From the NCBI GenBank assembly GCA_938084175.1, contig CALKDR010000001.1, forward strand, positions 44,160-108,159: DNA of 64,000 nucleotides, read 5' to 3'. The translations under genes were made by a program, and so were the position numbers. This document shows, in pieces, positions 49,201 to 58,107 of this stretch (its first letter is position 1; every line of letters starts with the position of its first letter). This DNA comes from an uncultured Campylobacterales bacterium. GTDB lineage: Bacteria > Campylobacterota > Campylobacteria > Campylobacterales > Arcobacteraceae. The notes beneath the pieces were generated by a model, which did not search any database, was not told the origin of the DNA, and worked only from the letters and a program-made list of their open reading frames with translations.

Positions 49201-49284
49201 AAACAAATAAGACTATCTAATAAAATTAAGATTAAAACTTCTTCAGATAAAACTTCAAACATTGATTTAAAAATATCAAAGTAA
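46246..49284 (+). CDS. DUF748/AsmA-like envelope protein
   Basis: 1012 residues. One N-terminal membrane anchor (about 8-28) is followed by a very long periplasmic beta-rich domain with repeating LDI/LNI motifs, as in AsmA-like DUF748 proteins thought to carry lipids between membranes. TLKTSIEKVEFNPFTLEAKI is the DUF748 start, and LPLELAIALLEDRNGVIDLSI is the conserved late motif. Residues 342-357 are four KVKK repeats. The C-terminal 150 residues are charged and helical. Single gene with its own upstream gap. Confidence 0.83.
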   Translation: MGKIEKSFYYLCFFLAIYITISFKLIPIVLKDQLVKNLNENLTLKTSIEKVEFNPFTLEAKIHKLALNDKNGNQSIYFSQFKLNIALLRSILELHISLDEILLKDTLVNVVENLDGSINLSKILKEKKEKIEEKPKKDETSSDIKFLISKIKIENLNINYNKITINGPYKLFIKDVNYTLYDVGTHNNSLASNHLELNINEHTKLDLRGAFNISPFKMYGKAKIIDLRLKEILNHQKEILNFDINKEARFDLDLDYYINTKDDFDLKINTTKLKFSNINLKQNKTDVIKLEQVLIGNLKFDLIKQDIKANDIEIKALKTKLIVDKNGANLANLFKATKESKKVKKKVKKKVKKKVKKKEEKKSNEEKTAFKPWKISLSNIKQINSDFIFSNKLTNMIVETKKFNTSVSKINVKGSDIYIAQTKLNTPNILFKDLKNKLNIQTKDTILTANNLDINGSKISLESASLINPKLNIEDITNNLKLDVSKIDANINSFLLNNNNISIKTAKIKKGKLKIEDRKNELNIYSSNAEVNINRFRQSKNNLSLSSIRVYDPSVTVINKKDKTNIIAKNIDISVSGISNNKSGLKVLKTDISKPNISIILEKNISKNASKKEIEKAKNKKTKESDAKLNIGPIIIKNATLSFEDKNLPLPFKTTISALSGKVSRLNTIVSSTSKLKVDGVVDKYGTTQITGIVNPKSLKILTDINMIFKNISMQNFTPYTSKFIGKELANGKLDLDLKYNIDKSNLDAKNNIIITKLKLGKKVESKDAVSLPLELAIALLEDRNGVIDLSIPVSGNMDDPQFSIAPIVWKSFVNLITKAITAPFSLLGSIFGFEADEINSVNFLYSEEDITPIQKETLDKVSEILLKRPNLVLEFDPSYEKNKDKEALKRKKFNKLVTNELPNKQKKDYEEDYLDLLEDLYEDYDKELKTLKKKYPNDLKAYKKELETFIISEQEVKKSELSKLALNRVANIKKYLLEEKKIPSKQIRLSNKIKIKTSSDKTSNIDLKISK
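47269..47316 (+). repeat. 12-bp tandem repeat, four perfect copies
   Basis: AAAGTAAAAAAG repeated four times in frame, encoding (KVKK)4 in the DUF748 protein. Copy number changes would keep the frame. Confidence 0.95.
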
Positions 49285-49417
49285 TATAGTAAAGAAAAAT
49301 TTCTTTACTATTATTATAATCTAAACTTATAAAAATAAATTTTATTGACTTATAATATATTATTAGCTATTATATTAGTAATTAGTATTTACTATAATAC
49401 TTTAATAAGGTTTACTT

Positions 49418-49960
49418 ATGAATAAAATTCTACCAATCTTTTTATTAGGGCTTGTTACATTTATAATATTTGCAGTATTTGAAGAAGTGAATAAACTTGA
49501 TCCACAAAAAAAGAGATTAGCTTGTCAAGAAATAACAACAACTTTTGAGAAAATAGATTTTGAGCATCCTATTTGGGAAACGAATAATTTAATTGAAACA
49601 AATAACTTCACAATTAAATCAAAAATAGAATATTCAAAATTTATGAAAAGTCATCTAATAAATATTTTGAATGAAAAACAAGCTAATGACATGTTAAATC
49701 AAACATTAAGTAAATATATAAAATCAGATATTAATAGTGATAAAAAACTTTTAATAGATTATTATATATATGAAAATGATAAAGATGATTTAGGGAAAAA
49801 AGGTCCTAAATCTAAACTTTATGCAGGATATTTGATGTTTGAATTTAAACTTGATGGAAATGTTGTTTATAAAATACAAACTGACTATATGAATATAGAT
49901 GGAAAAGATATACAAGAAAGAATGGATTGTGTAATTAAATCATTCATTTCAATTAAATAA
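49418..49960 (+). CDS. Hypothetical anchored protein
   Basis: 180 residues. N-terminal hydrophobic anchor (ILPIFLLGLVTFIIFAVF), then a soluble, charged periplasmic domain with KKRLACQEITTTFEK and a late DCVIKSF; the two cysteines could pair. No family recognised. Followed after 9 bp by the next gene, so both are probably one unit. Confidence 0.68.
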   Translation: MNKILPIFLLGLVTFIIFAVFEEVNKLDPQKKRLACQEITTTFEKIDFEHPIWETNNLIETNNFTIKSKIEYSKFMKSHLINILNEKQANDMLNQTLSKYIKSDINSDKKLLIDYYIYENDKDDLGKKGPKSKLYAGYLMFEFKLDGNVVYKIQTDYMNIDGKDIQERMDCVIKSFISIK

Positions 49961-49969
49961 AGGAATAAA

Positions 49970-50359
49970 ATGAAACAAAAAATGTTTAAAGACAAATACT
50001 CTATTTTCGAAATTGAGTTTAAAAAAGATGAGTTAAAGTTTAATAGTGTTGATGAAATTATAAACGCATTACAAATAAAAATAGATGCACATCCTATTAT
50101 TGCATTTATTGCAATTTTTGATCAATATGCACATACTTCTTCACTAGAAATGGGTGAAGTAAATCCAGCAATAAAAGCTGCTAAAAATATAATATTTTGT
50201 TTTGGAAAAGAGTTGCCAACTCCCGAAGTATTAGCTGTTAGGCCTAGAAGTATTGGTGTTTGTGAATTAGAAGATTCATATGTAATTAACTATCTTGAAG
50301 CTCCTAATGAAGCTGCAAATGAAACAATGGAAAACTTTATAAAATCATTAAAAAAATAA
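49970..50359 (+). CDS. Hypothetical cytoplasmic protein, possibly DUF6858
   Basis: 129 residues with no signal or membrane segment. It contains a helix-strand pattern with ALQIKIDAHPIIAFIAIFDQYAHTS and AVRPRSIGVCELEDSYVINYL. It resembles a small conserved family known mainly in Campylobacterota; the DUF number is from memory and uncertain. Ends in a terminator shared with mutS2. Confidence 0.68.
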   Translation: MKQKMFKDKYSIFEIEFKKDELKFNSVDEIINALQIKIDAHPIIAFIAIFDQYAHTSSLEMGEVNPAIKAAKNIIFCFGKELPTPEVLAVRPRSIGVCELEDSYVINYLEAPNEAANETMENFIKSLKK

Positions 50360-50389
50360 AAGTAATAAAGCTATAGCTTTATTACTTTT
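50358..50389. terminator. Bidirectional terminator
   Basis: 14-bp inverted repeat AAAAGTAATAAAGC and its complement with the 4-nt loop TATA. The stem includes the last codons of mutS2 and the stop of the opposite gene. Confidence 0.8.
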
Positions 50390-52575
50390 GCTCCAAAGCC
50401 ACCTTGTCCTGCGTGAGCATCTGAATAACTTGTTACACTTGGATGTGAGTCTAAGAACTGTTTAACAGCATATGCTAATTTTCCAGTTCCTATTCCATGA
50501 TAAACTAAAACTTCATCAAAACCTGCTATTAAAGAGTCTGATAAAAACTTATCAAGATTAATAATCGCTTCATCACTTCTTTGTCCATGTAAATCAAGTT
50601 TTATATGTCCTGATTTTGGTTTTTCAATTGTTACAGTAGCTTTAATAGCTTTCTTTTTTAATTTAGGTGGATTTCCAGATTTTTGTAAGTCTGAAAGTTT
50701 AACCTGCACTTTCATTCCCATATCATTTTCAATAAATGCTTTTGTACCTTTAATAGATACTAATACACCTTTTGTACTTCGATATTTTACTCTATCACCT
50801 ATTTTTAGAGAAACTACATCTTGAACTTTTGTAGTTTTAATTTCACTAGCTTTTTTGTGAGCAATATTTAAATGTTGATGCGATTCTCCAACTAACTTAG
50901 CTTTTATAGCTTTTTTAGCCTCGTCTCTTGCATCTTTATACTCTTTATGTAGTTTTGACTTTTCTGAATATATATGCTCGTCAAGATTCTCTTTTTGTTC
51001 ACTTAAGCTTCTTGTTAATTTTTCCATTTTAGAAATTTCATCATTTAATTTTTCAATCTTTAATTTATACTCTTTTTCTAAGTCAGAACTTCTCTCAATT
51101 AATTCATTTAATTTATCTTTATCATCACCATAAACTTCTTTTGCTTTTTTAACAACATTATTTGGAATTCCATATCTTGAAGCTGTTTCAAAAGCATAAG
51201 ACCTACCAATAGTTCCTTGTAAAAATTCATAAGTAGGTTTTCTGTTTTCTTCATCATAAAGTGCAGCTATTAATTCAACTTGGTCATTTGAAGCCATAAG
51301 AGCAGCTAATCTTTTATGGTGAGTTGTAATAATAATTTTAATATCTTTTGATATTAACTCTTCAATTATTACTTTAAAAAGTGATGCTGCTTCATCTGAA
51401 TCTGTACCTAATTCAATTTCATCAACTCCTACTATTGCATTTCTACTTGTGAATAATTTTGAGAATTCTTGCATTCTTCCTGCAAATGTTGAGATATCAT
51501 TTTTTACACTTTGAGGATCATCTAAAACTGCATTTATTGATTTAAAATTTCCTATTGTTGTATCTTTATGTGCATTATAAGGAATTAAATATTTTGAAAG
51601 TAAAACAGCAGATAAAATTGATTTTAACATCATTGTTTTACCCCCTGCATTTACTCCTGTAATCATTACAACAGATTTTGAAAAATCAATGCTAATAGGT
51701 TTTGGATCGTGAAGTGCAGGATGAGAAAAATCAACTAACTTATTTATATTCTTCTTTGAAGGAATTATAAAGTTTTTATCATTTACTTTTGAAAAAAATA
51801 GTCTTGATTGGTAGTGATCAAATCTATCAAACTCTTTATTTATAAACTTTAAAAACATCAAGTTTTTTTCAAATAATGAAGATATTTGCTTACAAATTTT
51901 TAAAAGAATTTCTTCTTGCTTATTTAATAAATCATTTTGCTTTTGCTTAAGAGAGCTTACACTATGAGGTAATACATAGAAGAATCCAGAGTTCGATCTA
52001 TTTATTACTTGAGCTTTTAGAACATGATTAAAGCCTCCACGAACAAGTAATGATTCTTCTCCATTAATATAATGAACTTGAGAATCTACAAGATAAGATC
52101 TTACTTTTTGGTTGTTAATAGTTTTGTATAAACTTTGTTTTATCTCTTCTTTATTTGATGAAATTGCATATTTGATTCCATCAAATTGTTCATTTACTCC
52201 ATCTTTTAATTTTGATCTATCATCAAAATAATCACAAATATTTGTAATATCATTTGGCACAATAATTTTATCAATCCATTCTTGAAGTTTTCCATCAAAG
52301 CTAAATCTTTTTAAATAGTTAAAGTATTTAATTATCTTTGTAAACTCAATAATATCATCAACTTTTAAAACACCCTGCTTTTGAATATGCATCAAAGCAT
52401 TATCTAAATTATCTACTTTATCTGGTGATTTAAAATCAAATCTTCCTAACTCGTTTATTAGTTTATGATGAAGATTGATATCACCTTCTAATACGATTGA
52501 CTTTTCTCTTGCATAAAAGTTTGAAAATGATTTTATATAATCATTTAGGTCTAGTTTTTTTAATAATTCTTCCAT
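50371..52575 (-). CDS. mutS2: MutS2 family ATPase/endonuclease
   Basis: 734 residues. A MutS-type core has Walker A MITGVNAGGKTMML and the VGVDEIELGTDSDEA Walker B. A long coiled coil follows (about 480-580), then an SH3-like part and the C-terminal Smr nuclease domain LDLHGQRSDEAIINLDKF ... VYHGIGTGKLAYAV. MutS2 limits recombination and DNA damage in Helicobacter, and related proteins rescue collided ribosomes in Bacillus. Campylobacterota lack MutL-type mismatch repair. Confidence 0.95.
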   Translation of the reverse strand: MEELLKKLDLNDYIKSFSNFYAREKSIVLEGDINLHHKLINELGRFDFKSPDKVDNLDNALMHIQKQGVLKVDDIIEFTKIIKYFNYLKRFSFDGKLQEWIDKIIVPNDITNICDYFDDRSKLKDGVNEQFDGIKYAISSNKEEIKQSLYKTINNQKVRSYLVDSQVHYINGEESLLVRGGFNHVLKAQVINRSNSGFFYVLPHSVSSLKQKQNDLLNKQEEILLKICKQISSLFEKNLMFLKFINKEFDRFDHYQSRLFFSKVNDKNFIIPSKKNINKLVDFSHPALHDPKPISIDFSKSVVMITGVNAGGKTMMLKSILSAVLLSKYLIPYNAHKDTTIGNFKSINAVLDDPQSVKNDISTFAGRMQEFSKLFTSRNAIVGVDEIELGTDSDEAASLFKVIIEELISKDIKIIITTHHKRLAALMASNDQVELIAALYDEENRKPTYEFLQGTIGRSYAFETASRYGIPNNVVKKAKEVYGDDKDKLNELIERSSDLEKEYKLKIEKLNDEISKMEKLTRSLSEQKENLDEHIYSEKSKLHKEYKDARDEAKKAIKAKLVGESHQHLNIAHKKASEIKTTKVQDVVSLKIGDRVKYRSTKGVLVSIKGTKAFIENDMGMKVQVKLSDLQKSGNPPKLKKKAIKATVTIEKPKSGHIKLDLHGQRSDEAIINLDKFLSDSLIAGFDEVLVYHGIGTGKLAYAVKQFLDSHPSVTSYSDAHAGQGGFGAKVIKL

Positions 52576-52581
52576 GTAAAC

Positions 52582-53121
52582 TTATTTTGCCTTTGGTCTA
52601 AAAGGTTTAATAACTTCTTCATTACAAACTAAAAATGGACCTTCCATTAAATCAATACAATATGGAATTGCAGGGAAAACTGCATCTAAACACTCTCTAA
52701 TTGATTTAGGTTTACCTGGAAGATTTACTATTAAAGAACTTCCTCTTAAACCTGCTGTTTGACGAGATAAAATAGCAGTTGGTACAAATTTTAAAGACTC
52801 AGCTCGCATTAATTCACCAAAACCTGGCATCATTCTATCACATACAGCTTCAGTTGCTTCTGGCGTAACATCACGTGCAGAAGGACCTGTTCCTCCTGTA
52901 GTTACAACTAAACAACACCCTTCATTATCAATTAAATCTTTCATAGTATCTTCAATTGTTTTTTGGTCATCTTCAATACATCTGTAAACTTCTTCCCAAG
53001 GTGATGTTAAATAATCATTCATAGTATCTATTATTGCACGTCCTGATAAATCTTCGTATATTCCTTTACTTGCTCTATCACTTGCAGTTATTATTCCAAT
53101 TTTTGCTTTTTTTTCATTCAT
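52582..53121 (-). CDS. mog: Molybdopterin adenylyltransferase
   Basis: 179 residues. IGIITASDRASKGIYEDLSG at the start, CCLVVTTGGTGPSARDVTPEAT (MPT site) and SLIVNLPGKPKSIRECLDAV are MogA signatures. It adenylates molybdopterin before molybdenum insertion, using the molybdate imported by ModABC. 6 bp upstream of mutS2. Confidence 0.95.
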   Translation of the reverse strand: MNEKKAKIGIITASDRASKGIYEDLSGRAIIDTMNDYLTSPWEEVYRCIEDDQKTIEDTMKDLIDNEGCCLVVTTGGTGPSARDVTPEATEAVCDRMMPGFGELMRAESLKFVPTAILSRQTAGLRGSSLIVNLPGKPKSIRECLDAVFPAIPYCIDLMEGPFLVCNEEVIKPFRPKAK

Positions 53122-53141
53122 TATAATTCCTTCATATTTAT

Positions 53142-53663
53142 TTAATTGTTTAAAGTATGTCCTACATTTTTTATATAATATACACTTGCATATTTTGTAA
53201 AAAAGTCTTTTGCTTTTTGGGCTTCTATTATTTTATCTTCTGAACCTAAAAAAACCTCAATTTTAGTGCCTTTTTGTACTAATAATTCAAGCTCTTCTTC
53301 TTTCCATTCATAATTCATTAATTCATCTAATTGATTATAAGTTCCTAATTTAAAGAACTTATTACAATTTACTTTACTTGGATTTATTATATTCTCTAAG
53401 AAATTATTACAATATGAATTAGCATCTTTCTTAAAAAACATTAATTGCATTCTTCTAAACTTTTTATCTTTTGTTTGAAAAAAAGCGGGAGAAAACAGTT
53501 GTAGTTTATCAACTCTTCTTTTTGTGTTTAAAGCTTCTTCAAAAGCTTTAATTGCTCCATATGAAAAACCTGCTAATGTAAAATCATTTTTAATAATATA
53601 TTGTGAAAAAAGTTCTCCTTCATTTTCCAAGCAAAAACCTGAATAAAAGTTTTTAAATATCAT
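53142..53663 (-). CDS. bioV: Pimeloyl-ACP methyl ester esterase, BioV-like
   Basis: 173-residue short alpha/beta hydrolase. The nucleophile is Ser34 in AGFSYGAIKA, the acid probably the Asp in FLGSEDKII, and the base His169 in NVGHTL. The size and the opening FYSGFCLENEGELFSQYI match BioV, the Helicobacter-type enzyme that releases pimeloyl-ACP from its methyl ester for biotin synthesis. It overlaps the ftsH-like gene by 11 bp. No other biotin gene is in the window. Confidence 0.8.
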   Translation of the reverse strand: MIFKNFYSGFCLENEGELFSQYIIKNDFTLAGFSYGAIKAFEEALNTKRRVDKLQLFSPAFFQTKDKKFRRMQLMFFKKDANSYCNNFLENIINPSKVNCNKFFKLGTYNQLDELMNYEWKEEELELLVQKGTKIEVFLGSEDKIIEAQKAKDFFTKYASVYYIKNVGHTLNN

Positions 53664-55119
53664 TTAATGTAATTACCTCATTTTTAAGCATTATTTCTTT
53701 TAATCTATTTATTTCATCGGAATTATGAGATAGCTCTGCTCTTAAATCATTTTTAATATTGTTTAATAACTCATCAATAGAGTTTGACATTTTATATTTG
53801 TTTACAATTTCATCTGCAATTTTTTCTGCATTTTCTAAATCTTTATGGTTTATTGCATATTTTTCTTTTTTAATAACTTCTACACCTATAAAACCTGCTA
53901 AATCTCTTTTGATATTTTCACATAGTTCATGATATGAAGGATAAGTAGCATTAATTTTTTCCACACTTTCATCAAATAAAGCTACTTTATTTTTTGAAAT
54001 AAATGCTTTAGATGCTTGATAGATAGACAAAATTTCTTTTTGTTTTTCATCTAAAATTTTAATTTGTTTTTTTCCAAATTGAAGCTTATTCTTTGCTATT
54101 TCAATATCATCACTATCTAGTATTTTTGATTTTCTTTTTATCATATTCAATAAAGCTTCATTAATTAGTGTTGCTAAGGCTGCTGAACTAAATCCTGTTG
54201 TATCAATAGATAACTGATCTATATTTATTTCATAATTTTTGCCATCTAAATATAATTCTAAAATCTTTTTCCTATCTTCAATATTTGGAAGTCCTACATG
54301 AACTCGTCTATCAAAACGTCCTGCTCTTAAAAGTGCTTCATCTAATACTTCAACTTTATTAGTTGCTGCAATTACAATAACACCACTATCACCTTCAAAC
54401 CCATCCATTTGAGTTAATAACTCATTTAGAGTTGATTCTCTCTCATCATTTGAAGTCCCACTTCTTTTTTTACCAACTGCATCAATTTCATCAATAAATA
54501 CAATTGCTGGAGCATTTTGCTTTGCTTTAGCAAATAATTCACGAACTTTTTTAGCACCCATTCCTACATAAATTTGTACAAAAGAAGCACCACTTTGATA
54601 AAAGAAAGGAACATCAGCCTCACCTGCAACTGCTCGTGCGATTAAAGTTTTTCCAACACCAGGAGGTCCAACTAAAATTACACCTTTTGGTAGTTTAACG
54701 CCATGTTTTAAATACTTTTGTGGTTCATTTAAAAAATCAACTACTTCTTCTAATTCTTCTTTGATTTCTTTTATTCCTGCAACATCTTTAAAAGTAATAT
54801 TTGAGTTTACTGCATGAATATTTGTATTTAAATCTTCATTTGAAGCATTAGCTTTTGATTGCTCTAGTTGTGAGCTAAAAGATTGATTTTTTTGATTTTT
54901 ATTAAAATATTTTTTTAATTTGTCTTGTTTTAATTTTATTAATAAAGCTGCAAAGAGTAAAATAAATAAGAATCCTATTCCTAAATAATATGAACCACCT
55001 TGAATATGTGAACCACCTTTATAAAGTGTATATACAAACAGAATTAATAAAACCATGGCAGAAATTGCCATAAGTTTAAAGTTTTTATCTAATATCTTGT
55101 TATCTGAATTTTGCGACAT
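53653..55119 (-). CDS. FtsH-like AAA ATPase lacking the protease motif
   Basis: 488 residues; FtsH is about 640. Two membrane helices lie at about 16-33 and 44-63 with a very short periplasmic loop. The AAA domain is complete: Walker A GPPGVGKT (151-158), pore motif around [10 protein letters not shown], Walker B IVFIDEID (206-213), [25 protein letters not shown] region (251-272). Where FtsH has HEAGH, this protein reads YQASK (367-371), so the zinc site is absent. The C-terminal helical part is retained. Probably a membrane unfoldase or chaperone. It overlaps mtaB by 20 bp. Confidence 0.88.
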   Translation of the reverse strand: MSQNSDNKILDKNFKLMAISAMVLLILFVYTLYKGGSHIQGGSYYLGIGFLFILLFAALLIKLKQDKLKKYFNKNQKNQSFSSQLEQSKANASNEDLNTNIHAVNSNITFKDVAGIKEIKEELEEVVDFLNEPQKYLKHGVKLPKGVILVGPPGVGKTLIARAVAGEADVPFFYQSGASFVQIYVGMGAKKVRELFAKAKQNAPAIVFIDEIDAVGKKRSGTSNDERESTLNELLTQMDGFEGDSGVIVIAATNKVEVLDEALLRAGRFDRRVHVGLPNIEDRKKILELYLDGKNYEINIDQLSIDTTGFSSAALATLINEALLNMIKRKSKILDSDDIEIAKNKLQFGKKQIKILDEKQKEILSIYQASKAFISKNKVALFDESVEKINATYPSYHELCENIKRDLAGFIGVEVIKKEKYAINHKDLENAEKIADEIVNKYKMSNSIDELLNNIKNDLRAELSHNSDEINRLKEIMLKNEVITLNDI

Positions 55120-56368
55120 TATTTTTAGCCTTTACTTCATAATTATCAATAAATATCCAATCTCCTACTAAATCAACAGATGATTCAACTTCTATTTGAT
55201 TAAAGTGTTGATCTAAACCTATGTATTTTCCATTTTTTTCTTGTTCTATTAATACTTCTAAAGTTTTATTATTTTTCTTTCTAAAGTTTAAGTTTTTTTC
55301 TTCGATAATTTTTGTTAATTCGTTATATCTTAACTTTGCAATATCACCTCTAATTTCAGGTTTCATGAGTGCACTTGGTGTTCCATCTCTTTTAGAATAT
55401 GTAAAAGCATGAACATGCGTTAATGGGAACTTATGAAGATTAATCATAGCTTCTTTCCATAAATCTTCAGTTTCTCCTGGATGTCCTACAATAAAATCAG
55501 TACCCAAAGCATAACCATTATCGCTTAAAAACTCAAAAAGTTCTAAATCTGAAAGAACTTTATTTCTTCTGTTCATTAGTTTTAACATATCTTTTGAAGT
55601 GTGTTGTAATGCAATATGAAGATGTTTTGCCATGAAAGGTTCATTTACAAGTTCTTTAAACTCATCATCAATTTGAATAGGTTCAATACTTCCCATTCGA
55701 ATTCTTCTAACACCTTTTATTTGTGACATTTTCTTTAAAAGTTTTGCAAGTGAAGTGTGTTGTTTTTTACCATAAGAACCTACATTTGTTCCTGTTAAAA
55801 TAAACTCTCCAAAACCATTAGAAGCTAAAGTTTCAACTTGTTCAAGTATTTTATCTTCACTATAAGACCTTGCATCTCCTCTTACATGAGGAATAATACA
55901 ATACGAACATCTAAAATCACAACCTTCCTGCACTTTAATGAATGCCCTACTTTTACCAACAAACTCTTCAACAATTGTACTGTCAAGATGTTCTAAATCA
56001 CCTGCTTGAAAAAATCTTTCTTCTTGTTTTAAAAGCTCATTGATTTTCTCTTTTTCTGAATGTCCAAATAAAGCATCAACTTTTTCTTCTTTAAATAAAC
56101 TCTCACCCTTAGTCCAAACACCACAACCTGTAAATACAACTCTAGGATCTTTTGGAAGCTTTTTAAGACCATTTATATAACCACGTGCAGTACTGTCAGC
56201 ACCATTTGTAACAGTACATGAGTTTATAACTACAACATCTGCATCTTTTTCTACTTGAGTAACATCAAAATCTTTTAAATTACTCATCATAACTTGTGTA
56301 TCAAATACATTTGTTCTACATCCAAATGTTTTAAAATATACTTTTTGCTTATCTTTTGTAAAATTCAT
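55100..56368 (-). CDS. mtaB: tRNA t6A37 methylthiotransferase MtaB
   Basis: 422-residue radical SAM enzyme that adds methylthio to t6A37 (ms2t6A). N-terminal cluster cysteines are Cys17, Cys51 and Cys82; the radical SAM CxxxCxxC is Cys150, Cys154 and Cys157 in CDFRCSYCIIPHVRG; a TRAM-like end is present. TFGCRTN fits MtaB more than MiaB or RimO. TsaE, for t6A synthesis, lies elsewhere in the window. It sits 8 bp after the mscS-type gene. Confidence 0.9.
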   Translation of the reverse strand: MNFTKDKQKVYFKTFGCRTNVFDTQVMMSNLKDFDVTQVEKDADVVVINSCTVTNGADSTARGYINGLKKLPKDPRVVFTGCGVWTKGESLFKEEKVDALFGHSEKEKINELLKQEERFFQAGDLEHLDSTIVEEFVGKSRAFIKVQEGCDFRCSYCIIPHVRGDARSYSEDKILEQVETLASNGFGEFILTGTNVGSYGKKQHTSLAKLLKKMSQIKGVRRIRMGSIEPIQIDDEFKELVNEPFMAKHLHIALQHTSKDMLKLMNRRNKVLSDLELFEFLSDNGYALGTDFIVGHPGETEDLWKEAMINLHKFPLTHVHAFTYSKRDGTPSALMKPEIRGDIAKLRYNELTKIIEEKNLNFRKKNNKTLEVLIEQEKNGKYIGLDQHFNQIEVESSVDLVGDWIFIDNYEVKAKNNVAKFR

Positions 56369-56376
56369 ATATTCTT

Positions 56377-58107
56377 TTAACCTTCTATATCTTCTAGTTC
56401 TTCTGGTTTAGCTCTCTTTTCACGAGAGGGACCGTAATGATTATCTGTATTATTCATATTAATTTGTTGAGTAGGATATGCAATATGAATATCATCTTCT
56501 GCCATAAATGCATTTAATATCTCTGGACTCATTGTACTTCTTAACTGTAGTGCTGCATAAGAATTTGTAAGATACCAACCTGAAATTACAATTCCATAAG
56601 GCTCTACAAAAGTAAATACACGTGGTTCAACACCAGTTGCACGAAGTTGGTATTTACTTCTCATTTTACTTAATTGTTTTCTAGTTATGTCTGTATAACC
56701 TTTTGAATAGTGCTTTAAAATATCTCTAGAAATTTTTTGTGCTTTTTTATGATTTGAATCAAAAGTAATTGTAATATCAATTCCATCCCAAACTGTTCTA
56801 AGACCTGAATGTGTATAGTTTGCAATCATCTCAGAAAAAATATAGTTATTTGGAATAAAGAAAATACGTCCTGTTCTTCTATTTACTGTATACGATGTAT
56901 AAGTGATATCTTCTCTAATTGTAATTTTAAATAAAGAAATATCTAAAACATCTCCAACGGCTTGAACATTGTTTCTATTAACTTTTATTCTATCTCCTAC
57001 TTGAATTGAACCAGATGTAACTATTACCATCCAACCAAAAATAGACATAAACCAATCTTTTAAAGCAATAGCAATACCTGCAGATGCGAATCCAAGGATT
57101 GTAACAAGATAAGAAACATTATCTATATAAGAAAACATTAAAATCATAACAATTAAAAAAACAACTGAAAAATTAATGATTTTATTTATCATATAATAAC
57201 TCTCATTTTGAGAGAAATATTTTTTAAGTGCAAGTTTTAATAAAAATGCTAAAAATGCTAAAATTACAATAATAATAAATATTAAAAGAATTTTTTGAAT
57301 TTGCTGCGATATTTGATTTTTAATTTCTAAAATTACTTGTTCGATTTTTCTTGTATAAACTTCTTCTGTTGTTGATACAATTTCTAAAACCATATTAAAA
57401 TCTTTTTTCTGTTTATCTAAAAAAGTGATTTCATCTTTATAATCATTTTTTTGTTCTAAATTAAAAAGTTCTAAATATACAAAAAGTTCTTCAGCTAATT
57501 TAACAGTTAAATCACTAATATCATTTTCTAAAGTCTTAAATCTATTTTTATTATCTTCAAGTTTTTTGATTTGAGAAAGTGCATTTATGATACCAAAAGG
57601 ATTTGTGATATTAGCATACTTTTCAATCTCAGGAGGATTAATAAATCCACCAATAGGTGAACCTCTATACTCTTTGATTAATTCTAATTCATTTTCTTTA
57701 ACTCTAATTTTATTATGTAGTTGATAAATTTGTTCTTCATCTGCATTTTTCTTTTTTTCTAAACTTTTCTTTAAACTTGATAGTTCAGTAGAAGTTTTTC
57801 TATAAGAAACATAATTAGAATATCTTTTTAAAAGAATATTATCTTTTAACTCTGCTTCCATTTTTTTAATTTTTCCTAGAAGAACGTTAATTGTTGCAAG
57901 GTTTTGCATATTAATTTCTTTTGATTTCTTTTCTTCTAGTTCTTTTTCTTTTTTCTCTTTTAATTCTCTTTGCTCTTCATCAAATTTTTCTTTTATAATT
58001 TCTTGCTCAATTTGTTTAACTTCAGCTTTTGCTTTTGTATCAATTAAAGTATCTTCACCAAAAAGTGCTATTGAAAATATAAATACTAATAATAGTTTTT
58101 TAATCAA
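56377..58107 (-). CDS. MscS-family mechanosensitive channel with long periplasmic N-terminus
   Basis: 576 residues. A signal peptide (LLLVFIFSIALFG) precedes about 250 residues of coiled coil. Membrane segments follow at about 275-295 and 308-330, then the pore helix GFASAGIAIALKDWFMSIFGW and the beta domain VTSGSIQVGDRIKV, as in MscS. The coiled coil suggests a link to the periplasm or peptidoglycan. It opens under membrane tension to release solutes. Overlaps aroB by 8 bp. Confidence 0.9.
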   Translation of the reverse strand: MIKKLLLVFIFSIALFGEDTLIDTKAKAEVKQIEQEIIKEKFDEEQRELKEKKEKELEEKKSKEINMQNLATINVLLGKIKKMEAELKDNILLKRYSNYVSYRKTSTELSSLKKSLEKKKNADEEQIYQLHNKIRVKENELELIKEYRGSPIGGFINPPEIEKYANITNPFGIINALSQIKKLEDNKNRFKTLENDISDLTVKLAEELFVYLELFNLEQKNDYKDEITFLDKQKKDFNMVLEIVSTTEEVYTRKIEQVILEIKNQISQQIQKILLIFIIIVILAFLAFLLKLALKKYFSQNESYYMINKIINFSVVFLIVMILMFSYIDNVSYLVTILGFASAGIAIALKDWFMSIFGWMVIVTSGSIQVGDRIKVNRNNVQAVGDVLDISLFKITIREDITYTSYTVNRRTGRIFFIPNNYIFSEMIANYTHSGLRTVWDGIDITITFDSNHKKAQKISRDILKHYSKGYTDITRKQLSKMRSKYQLRATGVEPRVFTFVEPYGIVISGWYLTNSYAALQLRSTMSPEILNAFMAEDDIHIAYPTQQINMNNTDNHYGPSREKRAKPEELEDIEG

